This document shows positions 19,873 to 28,101 of a stretch of DNA of 64,000 nucleotides, piece by piece. The notes under the pieces were generated by a model. It saw only the letters and a list, made by a program, of their open reading frames with translations. It did not search any database and was not told the DNA's origin. Each line of letters opens with the position of its first letter. The stretch's first letter is position 1. The stretch is taken from the NCBI GenBank assembly GCA_030429565.1, contig JAUIFE010000001.1, positions 930,001 to 994,000 on the forward strand, read 5' to 3'. This DNA is from Holophagae bacterium. GTDB lineage: Bacteria > Acidobacteriota > Holophagae > Acanthopleuribacterales > Acanthopleuribacteraceae. Position numbers and translations under genes: made by a program.

Positions 19873-20895
19873 ATTGGGCGCACGGTTCTGTTGCAATGGG
19901 TCCAACCCAATGACAAACAGCATCCGAGCTGCATAAGCGCGACACCAAAGCCCATTGCCTGTCGCAAGCCGATCCCCAGTCGCTGAGGGGAAACCTGTCC
20001 CCACGCGGCGATTCAACACCTTGATCGCCGATCATTATCAAAAAGCGGCCTTCCTGATACCGAGACCAAACCTTCATCCGCGGCTTTGCACCAATCAAAA
20101 CGGTGCCTACAGAAAAGGTACATCCTCTAGGCAGCCGTTCATACTCGGTCATAGAAACTAAATTCTCGGTGCACCTCGAATAGGCCACCCTCTTGGTATT
20201 ATTCAACTCTTCAAAAATTCACCAACAACAGACCAAAGCAAACACCAGGCTCTTTCGAAGATGTGTCATTTTTCAACTTGCGAAGATTTCACATAAATGC
20301 TAACAATTAGCTTTAACCAGCAAATTCCCACTAGCAAGACCCAAAGCTTCGTTTCCTGATGCCAAATCCTTGCTACTTAGATCGCGGTAATCGAGCCGCT
20401 AGCCAGTACAAAACCATTCATCCAAGCTTTATCCAAGTTCGCGGAGCGCCTTTCGCCGGCTTCATCACACCAGACAACAAAGACCTGGGCACAGTAGACG
20501 GGTAATCTTTCCGTTCGGAATATCTAAATACAGGCGACCCACTACCCATTATTCGGAACGAAGGCGGCCTCAAGGTCATTCTTGGCCCGCGCTAACCTTA
20601 TCAAGCATCCCATTGTGTGACGTGCTTGCGGCCCTTTAGACAGGCTTAATTGCCATAAGCCGGCCTCGCCACACAATACCCAAGAAGCCCGATAACTCGC
20701 CCTGGTTTCAGCTAAACCTCTGGGCTGCAACGGCCTGAAAAAATGCTCACCGCACCCAATGGATGCGCCTTCGCTTTTTAAAGCCATTTCGCTCCAGATC
20801 TTTGACCAGATTCTCTCGCTCTTATCGCGCCTCTTAGCTAATATCCCCACCATTCCGGCCCTCCATTTTTTGCCCCCCCTACCAAGAAGGTTGCT
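19873..20895. other. Gene-poor 1-kb spacer with a dispersed GTCCCC motif
   Basis: No frame could be supported as a gene. At 19972-20010 the minus strand reads a G-rich element containing TGGGGACAGGTT, a second copy of which occurs near 55817-55846 in another spacer (see there). A hairpin GGCGAT/ATCGCC lies at about 20007-20030. The remainder is lower in GC than the coding regions. Confidence 0.4.
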
Positions 20896-21792
20896 ATGAC
20901 GATGAAACGGCTGTGGTTACTCTTTTTAATCGCTTTGTCTTCGTCCCATTGTATTCTCTCCGTTCATTACAAGCGTCCGCTCTTATCCCAACCCACGGAT
21001 GTGGTCTTTGGGCTCGATGGCGATTACTGCGTTGGTTCCAAGGGAGGCGTAGACTGCAACACCTTTAAGTTATCCACACAGTTTGGTAAACGCGTGTACT
21101 GGATTATTGAGAACGAGAAAAACACGAAAAGAAAGCTAATCGCGAAATCGATCGGTCGGAACACGTATCTGTTCCAACTAGAAGAACCGAAGAAAAATGC
21201 TCCAATGGAATGGTCGATCACACCCGTTTACTTTGCGAACAACACCCTCTATTTATACGACTCTAAAGAGAAACATAAAGATCGGGCAAAGGCCGTATAC
21301 GAACGTCTTCAAAGCGTAACTGATATCAAGGCGTTTGAAAAAATCTTCTATGACAACATGTATCTTTATGAGCTGTCTGCTTTTATCAAACCCTATTCTG
21401 AAGCACTAAAAGACCACCAGCAGGCCAAGCTAGAAGACGCCCAGGCGCAATTGCAAAAACGCGAAGCTGAACTGGCGCGACGCGAGGCAGCGATCGCGAA
21501 AAAGGAACGGGAAAACCGCGCCCAATCTGCCCAACATCAAAAACAGCAAGCCGTTATCAATGACCTTTATCGAGAAATGGAAGAGCGTAAAAAGGATCGT
21601 GAACCAACAGAACGCGAGATGGCGGCGGCCATCGGTCGCAGCACGTTATTCTCCAATGTGAAAATCAAAAAACTCGGAAACTGCCGCCAACTAGGCAAAA
21701 ACGACTACGCTTGCCGGTACAGAGTGATTGGGGTCAATTGGGGCAACTTTTGGAAAGAGGACGGCGTTTGGTATTTTAAGATCATGAACTAA
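20896..21792 (+). CDS. Exported coiled-coil protein, unknown function
   Basis: 298 residues, not recognised. The ATG at 20896 is placed 6 bases after AGAAGG; a second ATG follows two codons later. Residues 1-19 form a signal peptide ending in SSSHC; this could be an atypical lipobox, since histidine before the cysteine is unusual. Residues ~25-120 look like beta strands with a cysteine pair. A charged helical segment (~170-235, rich in Q, E, K, R and A) predicts a coiled coil. The C-terminal ~60 residues contain a CRQLGKNDYACRYRVIG segment with two cysteines that may pair. Base composition is clearly lower in GC than neighbouring genes and the gene is flanked by gene-poor DNA, so horizontal origin is possible. 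Confidence 0.65.
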   Translation: MTMKRLWLLFLIALSSSHCILSVHYKRPLLSQPTDVVFGLDGDYCVGSKGGVDCNTFKLSTQFGKRVYWIIENEKNTKRKLIAKSIGRNTYLFQLEEPKKNAPMEWSITPVYFANNTLYLYDSKEKHKDRAKAVYERLQSVTDIKAFEKIFYDNMYLYELSAFIKPYSEALKDHQQAKLEDAQAQLQKREAELARREAAIAKKERENRAQSAQHQKQQAVINDLYREMEERKKDREPTEREMAAAIGRSTLFSNVKIKKLGNCRQLGKNDYACRYRVIGVNWGNFWKEDGVWYFKIMN

Positions 21793-21992
21793 CAAACTTG
21801 CCGAGCCTAAGGCATTTAAGAGCAAACGACTATTTAAAACCATATCGAACAGACTTACCGTACAAGCCGAGTCGCCTCGAATTACCCAACACTCAGTTTC
21901 AAGGCCGTAAATCGCAGCCAGAACACAAAGAAGCGCGACTAACTCAATGAGCCCAAACGGCGTCCTGGAGTTGGACAAACCTACCGCACAAT

Positions 21993-22029
21993 AAAAAAAC
22001 CCTCCGCGACGCATAGCGCCCGGAGGGTT
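21993..22029 (-). terminator. Intrinsic terminator of the OmpA/PKD gene
   Basis: Arms AACCCTCCG (21998-22006) and CGGAGGGTT (22021-22029) form a 9-bp stem. Read on the minus strand it is followed by a run of seven T (21993-21999 on the plus strand is A-rich). It lies 74 bases past the stop of the gene ending at 22103. The rest of the 310-base spacer 21793-22102 holds nothing else recognisable. Confidence 0.88.
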
Positions 22030-22102
22030 ATCTCGATTTCTAAATCTGACAGGGACAAGGTCCCAAGGCTGATTGCAGCTAAGCCGCAATCAGCGAAACG
22101 GT

Positions 22103-24541
22103 TTAGTTTTTGAACTCAACCACGTTGATGCGAACATCGTCGGTAGCCAAGCTGCCGCTGGTATCGTAAACGATCAAACGGAACTCGTAGCTGCCGCGAA
22201 CGGCGCGGAAGGTTGGTGTGGCAGTGTCGCCGCCAACGATCTCAACCGGCAAACCGGAGAGCTGCGTCCACTGGTAGGTGAGTGCATCGCCGTCGGGATC
22301 AAACGAACGGGAACCGTCCAACTGGACATCGCGTTGACCGAAGAACGACTGGTCAGGACCAGCGGCAGCGATCGGCGCTTGGTTGGGCGGGCCGACGGTG
22401 ACCGAAACTTCGGCGGTAGCGGAGCCGGCGCCGTTGGTTGCGGTCAAGGTATAGGTCACGGTTTGTTCCGGCGTCAAAATCACGGTACCGGTACCGGCAA
22501 CCTGACCGAGGTTACTGATGGTGACGGTTTCGGCGTTTTGGGTCGACCAAGACAACGTGGTGAACTCACCTTGTTTAATGCTGTCAGGCGTGGCGGTGAA
22601 GAAACCAATCGTCGGCGTCGGCAACTGACGTACGGTGATGGTGACCTCGGCGGTGGTGGTGCCGGAGGCGTTAACCGAAGTCAGCGTGTAGGTGGTCGTC
22701 GCTTCGGGGCTCAAGAAAAGCACACCGTTGGGATCAACCGGGCCGATGCCGCTGATTTCAACTGAATCGGCGTCCAACACGTTCCAAGACAAGTTGGAGA
22801 TACCGCCAAAATCGATGGTGGCAGGCGTGGCGCGGAAGTAAGAAACCGTCGGTGGATTCGAAGAAGCTTCCATTTGGATGCGGACGATATCGGAAGAAGA
22901 ACCACCGAAGTTGTCGCGCACAGTCAATTGAAACGCGTAGGTTTCGCCGGCGTCGCCGTTGAACTGAGCACGGGCACTGTCGGAGTTTTGGATTTCAACC
23001 GAAGGACCGGAGGTTTGCAGCCACTGGTAGGACAACGTGTCGGCTTCGGGGTCGAAGGATTGAGAACCATCCAAGACAACCACACCGGCGGGAACGTCAA
23101 CACGAGAAGCGCCGGCGTCGGCAATCGGTGCAGAGTTGCCGTTACGCACGCGACGCGCGAGGATTTCATAACGCACGCGTGGGATGTCAACAGGCGACAA
23201 ACCTTGTTGCGCACGGTAGCGGTTGGAAACCCAGGAACCCATTTTCAAACCAGCCAGGTAACGGAAACTGTCGTCCTCGTTCACCAGGTGCGACTGGTTC
23301 ATGTCGGCCAGCAAGTACCAAGAGAAGCTGTCGTTAATCATGACATCGAGCTTGAGGCCCGCGGACAGGGAGGCGTCGGATTCGCCGTCGATGGCACCAA
23401 AGTGACCGCCCAAGTCGACTTTGTCGGTCAACGAGAAGCCAAACTGCATGCCGTATTGGGTCGGTACGTTGACAAACCATTCGTTGGCAAAAGCGGTGTT
23501 GGCAACCAAACCGTTGGGGCCGACGTTGGTCAATTGCGTGGTGCCGATCACATCACCATCAGCAAACGCCGTGGTGACGAACATGCCCACTTTACCGCGC
23601 TCGAGTTGGATGTCGGCAATCAAGGCGCCTTGGCCCATACGCGCGGTTTCAAAACCGTCGACACTGGCGTATTTGTAAGAACCGGCGGCGGCGATTTTGA
23701 AGAAACCCTTTTGGTAAACAAAGGCGGCGTCGAATTGGCCGTCTTCTTCTTCGTTGTCGTAGTAGTTGATGTCACCTTGCAACTGGAGTGCAAACTGATC
23801 ACTCAGCGGTTTGAAGTACAAACCTTCTAAACGACCGTGGAAGTGATTTTCGTCGTTCATCCCCAAGCCAAAGCTGACACCGGAAATGTTGTCGCCGGAG
23901 GTCCACTTACCGGAAACACCACCCGCATTAATGGCGACGGGCGCAGCGTTATCGCCGGATTCCGGCAGGTTGAAGCTGTCTTTCAACGACTGGACCTCTT
24001 TTTCGAGGTCGGATAATTTCTTGAGAATTTCATCCTGTTTGCCCAGAGCCATACCACCGGCGGTATCGGCTTGCGCTTCGGCAAATTCGGCTTTGCCAAA
24101 GAACAGGAACAAAAGACGCTCGTAGCTAACTTTGCTACGGGAGCCGTTGGTGGTCTCGTAAAGGTTCAGGCTGACGCGGCGGTTTTGAAAGCGGCCTTCA
24201 CGCGTCGCGTTGTTGTGCGTGGCGTCAATGCCTTCGCCGTTGGTAGAGATCTTGGCGCTGTTCACGCCCTTGCCCACAAGGTACGTCTGTACGGCGTTGG
24301 CGCGTTGAACGCTCAGCCGTTTGTTGTAGGAAGTGGTACCGATGGAATCGGTGAAGCCAATGACTTCCAAATCGAGGTTGTCGTGTTTTTTCATGACCGC
24401 GGCAAGCAGGTCAAGACCCTGAAAGCCGTCCACAACCACGGAGGAGTTCAAAGGGAAATTGATGTCCTCGAGATTTTCATTCGCCGGAGCGAATGAGGTG
24501 ACGAAACCGAGAAGAAAAGCAAATGTTAATGCTCGAAACAT
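22103..24541 (-). CDS. OmpA-domain / beta-barrel / PKD-Ig surface protein
   Basis: 812 residues from the ATG at 24541, with GGAGG 11 bases upstream. A signal peptide ends near PANA/E (about residue 20). Residues ~25-130 form an OmpA-type peptidoglycan-binding domain: N-F-P-L-N-S, the core IGFTDSIGTTSYNKRLSVQRA and a final NRRVSL strand. A short coiled coil (KQDEILKKLSDLEKEVQSLK) follows. Residues ~200-440 consist of alternating amphipathic strands ending near GLKMGSW, compatible with an outer-membrane barrel. Then come a PKD/REJ-like domain (DGSQSFDPEADTLSYQW), two similar Ig-like domains (each with L-S-W and T-Y-T-L-T), and a last PKD-like domain (DGSRSFDPDGDALTYQW). The family usually has OmpA at the C-terminus, so this order is unusual. 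It likely links peptidoglycan to the cell surface. Confidence 0.82.
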   Translation of the reverse strand: MFRALTFAFLLGFVTSFAPANENLEDINFPLNSSVVVDGFQGLDLLAAVMKKHDNLDLEVIGFTDSIGTTSYNKRLSVQRANAVQTYLVGKGVNSAKISTNGEGIDATHNNATREGRFQNRRVSLNLYETTNGSRSKVSYERLLFLFFGKAEFAEAQADTAGGMALGKQDEILKKLSDLEKEVQSLKDSFNLPESGDNAAPVAINAGGVSGKWTSGDNISGVSFGLGMNDENHFHGRLEGLYFKPLSDQFALQLQGDINYYDNEEEDGQFDAAFVYQKGFFKIAAAGSYKYASVDGFETARMGQGALIADIQLERGKVGMFVTTAFADGDVIGTTQLTNVGPNGLVANTAFANEWFVNVPTQYGMQFGFSLTDKVDLGGHFGAIDGESDASLSAGLKLDVMINDSFSWYLLADMNQSHLVNEDDSFRYLAGLKMGSWVSNRYRAQQGLSPVDIPRVRYEILARRVRNGNSAPIADAGASRVDVPAGVVVLDGSQSFDPEADTLSYQWLQTSGPSVEIQNSDSARAQFNGDAGETYAFQLTVRDNFGGSSSDIVRIQMEASSNPPTVSYFRATPATIDFGGISNLSWNVLDADSVEISGIGPVDPNGVLFLSPEATTTYTLTSVNASGTTTAEVTITVRQLPTPTIGFFTATPDSIKQGEFTTLSWSTQNAETVTISNLGQVAGTGTVILTPEQTVTYTLTATNGAGSATAEVSVTVGPPNQAPIAAAGPDQSFFGQRDVQLDGSRSFDPDGDALTYQWTQLSGLPVEIVGGDTATPTFRAVRGSYEFRLIVYDTSGSLATDDVRINVVEFKN

Positions 24542-24947
24542 GAGGTGAATGCCCTCCAAGTCCAGATAATCAAAGTGAATGTTTGCAGGAAAGAACGTCA
24601 ATTTTGCGTATGGTGGACAGGGCAATTCTAGCATTGCCCCCCCATGGGAACAACTGCTATCTGGTCTCCGACCGAGGCCGAAAGCCAACAATTTCTCAGA
24701 AATGCCTGGTAATTTCCACCACCCCTCGGCAACCGTTTGCAGAAGCAGGCCTTCACGCTCGGATCACCAAGGTTTTTCTACGGCATGACGCCACCTTAGC
24801 CGCCCGATACAAGGCACTTTACGGCCCCCGACGGTCACGATTAAACGCAACCGACACAAAGGCTTGACGAACACGCGACCGCATGTGGGCACGCGCTTTA
24901 GTGATGTGGCGGCTTTCGCCGCCGCGCCCACCATAACCGTGTCCGGC
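24542..24947. other. Spacer with inverted repeat upstream of the OmpA/PKD gene
   Basis: 406 bases without a gene. A perfect 7-bp inverted repeat, GGGCAAT/ATTGCCC with a six-base centre, lies at 24620-24639, 79 bases upstream of the OmpA/PKD start. A TTGACG box on the minus strand lies between it and the gene. It could be an operator or leader hairpin. Nothing else is visible. Confidence 0.4.
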
Positions 24948-25964
24948 TCAATCTTGCAGCGTCAATTCGCGTAAAGAAATGCGATGGTGATGCAGCACAC
25001 GTTTCAGCTCGCGACTGTCGATCTTGCGCACCAAGTGTCTCCGTTTTGTCCACATACGCGGCATTTTGAGCAACGCGTGCCAATGCGCACGCAGCAGTGC
25101 CGCCAGCATTGCCACCGCGCCGACCTCTTGGGCCGCGCCGCCTGCCGCACCGCGGCCACGGAGGATCGCCCACGCATTGGCTGCGTGACGCACCATACTG
25201 AACAGCGGCACCCACAGCAACCAATCCAGGGGAAAAGTTTTCACGACCAACCACAAGCGATTGCGCTCGATGTAGTACAACTTGCGCGCGCTAAATTTGC
25301 CCAAGCTGGCCGAGTGGCGATGAACGACCACCGCCTTCGGCTGATACAGACAGCGATAGCCCGCCCAGCGCAGGCGCATCCCCAGCTCTGCATCTTCCGC
25401 GTAGAGAAAGAAATCATCGTCAAACAAACCCGCTTCACCGCAACACAACGCGAGCGCATCGCGTCGGTAGAAAGCGGCACAGCCATCGGGCCACAGGACT
25501 TCTTCCAGGGTGTCAAAACGGCCGTCATCCAGCAAGCCGGTGCCACGTCCGCGATTCTGGCCGTCACGAAAGATTAAATGACCGACCTTGTCGATATGCT
25601 TGCGATCAGAGCGCAGAATTTTACAGGCGACCGCGCCGACATCGGGCGCCGCTAACAGGGGCAACGCCTCGGCTAACCAATCGGGTTCGGGCTCAGCGTC
25701 GTTGTTTAGCAAGACGATCACATCGCCGGTAGCGACCTTAAACCCGGCATTGTTGCCACCACTAAACCCCGTATTCTCAGCCAGAAAGACGGATTTCAAG
25801 CCAGAAAACCGCTGTTGCTGCAACCACGCTTGGGAGCCATCCTCGCTGCCATTGTCAACGACCACAATTTCGTCAGCAGCCCGAGTTTGCCGTGCCAAGG
25901 CTGCCAAACAGGCCGGCAACAAATGCAAGCCGTTCCAATTGACGATAATGACTGAAACGCGCAA
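24948..25964 (-). CDS. Family 2 glycosyltransferase, rhamnosyltransferase-like
   Basis: 338 residues from a TTG at 25964, six bases after the stop of the upstream glycosyltransferase and preceded by AGGGTG, so translation is probably coupled. The GT-A fold shows VSVIIVNWNG at the start, EIVVVDNGSEDGS, a nucleotide-sugar D-x-D-like LLNNDAEPEPDW, and a catalytic-region FFLYAEDAELGMRLRWAGY. Then comes PKAVVVHRHSASLG, typical of the rhamnosyltransferase-type subgroup. The C-terminal ~80 residues include a hydrophobic stretch (LDWLLWVPLFSMV) that may hold it to the inner membrane. Probable role: adding a sugar to a surface polysaccharide; donor and acceptor unknown. Confidence 0.88.
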   Translation of the reverse strand: MRVSVIIVNWNGLHLLPACLAALARQTRAADEIVVVDNGSEDGSQAWLQQQRFSGLKSVFLAENTGFSGGNNAGFKVATGDVIVLLNNDAEPEPDWLAEALPLLAAPDVGAVACKILRSDRKHIDKVGHLIFRDGQNRGRGTGLLDDGRFDTLEEVLWPDGCAAFYRRDALALCCGEAGLFDDDFFLYAEDAELGMRLRWAGYRCLYQPKAVVVHRHSASLGKFSARKLYYIERNRLWLVVKTFPLDWLLWVPLFSMVRHAANAWAILRGRGAAGGAAQEVGAVAMLAALLRAHWHALLKMPRMWTKRRHLVRKIDSRELKRVLHHHRISLRELTLQD

Positions 25965-25970
25965 GGCACC

Positions 25971-26645
25971 CTATCCCAAAAAGCGCTTGCGCGCCAAAAA
26001 CATAAGGTTGCGAATCCCGTCGCGGTAAGGTTGTAGTTTGATCTCGCCTTTGCGCGCAGAATATTTAATGTGCTCTTCTTTAAACCGCACCTCGGGGTGG
26101 CGAATCACCTCGATCTTGATCTCCTCGCTGAAGGCCATCCCCGGCGAAGTCAACTTTATCTTTTCAAGGATGCTACGACGAAAAACCCACATACCGGATT
26201 GGCTGTCTTCAATGGGGTACTTAAACAGAATCGCCATTGCGAACGACAGAATTTTGTTGCCAACCCAGTGCTTAAAACTCATTGATTCACCGTTCAGAAT
26301 CGGGAAACGGCAGGCGCTGAGGAAATCAACCTCGTATTCAAAGAAAACATCAAGCAACCGGCCGAGATCGTGAATCGGATAACTGTGATCGCCGTCGAGC
26401 GTGCAGATGATGTCGGTTTTGGCATGTTGGAAGCCGCGCATATAGGCGCGTCCATAACCCCGCAAGTCTTCACAAACCACATAAGCACCAAGCTCACGCG
26501 CCACCTCAGCGGTGCGATCGGTCGAACCATTGTCGACCACAATGACTTCATCAACCCAATCGGGCGCGGCGCCGAGCACAGCGCGAATACCGTCTTCTTC
26601 GTTAAGACAGGGAATCACGACGGTGACCGATAAACCTTTATACAT
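25971..26645 (-). CDS. Family 2 glycosyltransferase, dolichol-phosphate-mannose-synthase-like
   Basis: 224 residues; ATG at 26645 after AAGGAT. Motifs: VTVVIPCLNEEDGI, EVIVVDNGSTDRT, the metal-binding ICTLDGDHSYP, and SQSGMWVFRRSIL followed by EIKIEVI. These place it among polyprenyl-phosphate sugar transferases (DPM1/GtrB-like) and similar processive-type enzymes. No C-terminal membrane segments follow, so it is a soluble or peripherally bound form. It forms an operon with the next glycosyltransferase. Its own upstream spacer (26646-27129) separates it from the methyltransferase. Confidence 0.88.
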   Translation of the reverse strand: MYKGLSVTVVIPCLNEEDGIRAVLGAAPDWVDEVIVVDNGSTDRTAEVARELGAYVVCEDLRGYGRAYMRGFQHAKTDIICTLDGDHSYPIHDLGRLLDVFFEYEVDFLSACRFPILNGESMSFKHWVGNKILSFAMAILFKYPIEDSQSGMWVFRRSILEKIKLTSPGMAFSEEIKIEVIRHPEVRFKEEHIKYSARKGEIKLQPYRDGIRNLMFLARKRFLG

Positions 26646-27129
26646 AATAAATCCTTGATAAGAAAATCGACGCGATACCGGCGCCGGCCACTGCCGCAAT
26701 CCAAAGGCTGCGACCACCAAGGGACGGTCGCAAAACGGAGCCCGTTAGCTGCCGTTGACGGGTTTTGAACCGCGCAGGGTGAGCGTGTGGGCGACGTCGG
26801 CCCAACGGCGCAGGGAGGGAATGCAATTCGCAAGCCGTTTTGAGCGCCGGCGCATGGCGGCCAATGGAAACAGCCGCGTACCCGAGGCTGGTACGGGTTG
26901 AGGTCGCCCCGGATTTCTCACCACGAATCTGGCGCGATTCGCGCTGAGAAAAACGGGCCGAGACGGCCGCAATCACCGACGAAGCGGCGTTTGCGGTCCC
27001 AAAGCGCCACATTATAACCGAGGTGGCGCCAATTACTCGGGTGAATTGCACGCCGAGCAACAGGCGGCGGCCGACGAACACCTGTCTCTTTCACCAGAAA
27101 CACCCAACAACCGTTGTTTCATCAATCCC
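26646..27129. other. Spacer between methyltransferase and glycosyltransferase genes
   Basis: 484 bases. Minus-strand frames here are arginine- and serine-rich without a ribosome binding site and were not accepted. The segment may be a long leader of the glycosyltransferase pair or hold their promoter. No terminator hairpin with a T-run was found. Confidence 0.35.
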
Positions 27130-28101
27130 TTAGCCATCTTGTTTCACGGCAACTAAGGTGGTCATAGCGCCCTGGCCAAAACAAGCCGCCAAAGCCTCCC
27201 AAGGCGCCAAGAACCAGGTTAACACCAGATAAAGTACAATCGGCAAGCCGCCCGCGCGCTCGTTAATCAAACGCCACGTCGGTTCACCTTGGCGAAACAG
27301 GGACGACGAGGCCGCCGGTGGGCCGTCGCGCAGAGACCAAGTCGAAGCATGGGTCACAGAAAAACCGGCGTCGCGCAACATCTGTTGCAGCGCTTGGGGT
27401 TCGAACAAAGTTAGGTGACGCGGCAACTCCAAACCTTTCCAATGGCGGCCAAACAAACGCCCCTGCCAACTGTGACGGTTGGGCACGCGCAACAGAACCC
27501 GGCCACCCGGCACCAAAGCCCGGTGAATGGTGCCCATCAAAGCACGCGGGTCACGCACGTGTTCGAGAAGGTGAAATAAGCAAACAGCGTCGTAGCCGGC
27601 GGGCGGCGGCGCCCAATCATCAACCATCCCCTGTTGAACCTCGAGCCCAAAGGTCTCGCGTGCGTAGGCAACGGCACGCGGATCGCCTTCCAAACCTTCG
27701 ACCCGGTAACCAGCCGCGGCAATGAGCGCCGCCCAATCTCCACGACTGCAGCCCAAATCAATCAAACGCGCGCCTTGGGGCAAAGCCAAACGTTTAATCC
27801 AGGCCATCAGGTCGGCTTTGAGCATGAAATCGATATAGGCTTGCTGGGCACGCGTCATCAAACTGGGCCGGCCCGATTGTTCACGCCAATATCCGGAAGG
27901 GTAAAACCCGTTAATCTCACTTTGGGTGGGCAACGGCCAAACAAAATCCGAACGACAACCGCGACAGCGATAGAGGTCGACGGCGTAATCAGTCACCCGA
28001 TAGAAGGTATCGCTGAAACGACCGAGCCGCTCACCGACACCACCGCAAACGGTACAGCAGGCAGCCGCGGATACCGCTTCGGTTTCAACCGCATGGGTCA
28101 T
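27130..28101 (-). CDS. Class I SAM-dependent methyltransferase with zinc-ribbon N-terminus
   Basis: 323 residues. The ATG at 28101 overlaps the stop of rnr by four bases (ATGA), so the two are co-translated. Two cysteine pairs near the N-terminus (CTVCGG and, about 30 residues on, CRGC) suggest a zinc ribbon, as in methyltransferases of the Methyltransf_23/C-methyltransferase type. The SAM site is LIDLGCSRGDW, with an acidic EGDP strand 2 and a LFHLLEHVRDP motif IV region. The C-terminus has a hydrophobic stretch (IVLYLVLTWFLAPWEALAA) that could be a membrane anchor. Substrate unknown; the glycosyltransferases downstream make a surface glycan or lipid-linked substrate plausible. Confidence 0.85.
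   Translation of the reverse strand: MTHAVETEAVSAAACCTVCGGVGERLGRFSDTFYRVTDYAVDLYRCRGCRSDFVWPLPTQSEINGFYPSGYWREQSGRPSLMTRAQQAYIDFMLKADLMAWIKRLALPQGARLIDLGCSRGDWAALIAAAGYRVEGLEGDPRAVAYARETFGLEVQQGMVDDWAPPPAGYDAVCLFHLLEHVRDPRALMGTIHRALVPGGRVLLRVPNRHSWQGRLFGRHWKGLELPRHLTLFEPQALQQMLRDAGFSVTHASTWSLRDGPPAASSSLFRQGEPTWRLINERAGGLPIVLYLVLTWFLAPWEALAACFGQGAMTTLVAVKQDG

Noticed and set aside
20021..20206. Minus-strand reading frame in the spacer after leuS
   Set aside because: Its peptide looks random, it has no ribosome binding site and it overlaps the G-rich repeat element.
22874..23830. 318-codon frame antisense to the OmpA/PKD gene
   Set aside because: It lies fully inside a gene with signal peptide, domains and terminator; a shadow of GC-biased codons.
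26638..27081. 147-codon minus frame between glycosyltransferase and methyltransferase genes
   Set aside because: Arginine- and serine-rich without motifs or ribosome binding site; overlaps the glycosyltransferase start.
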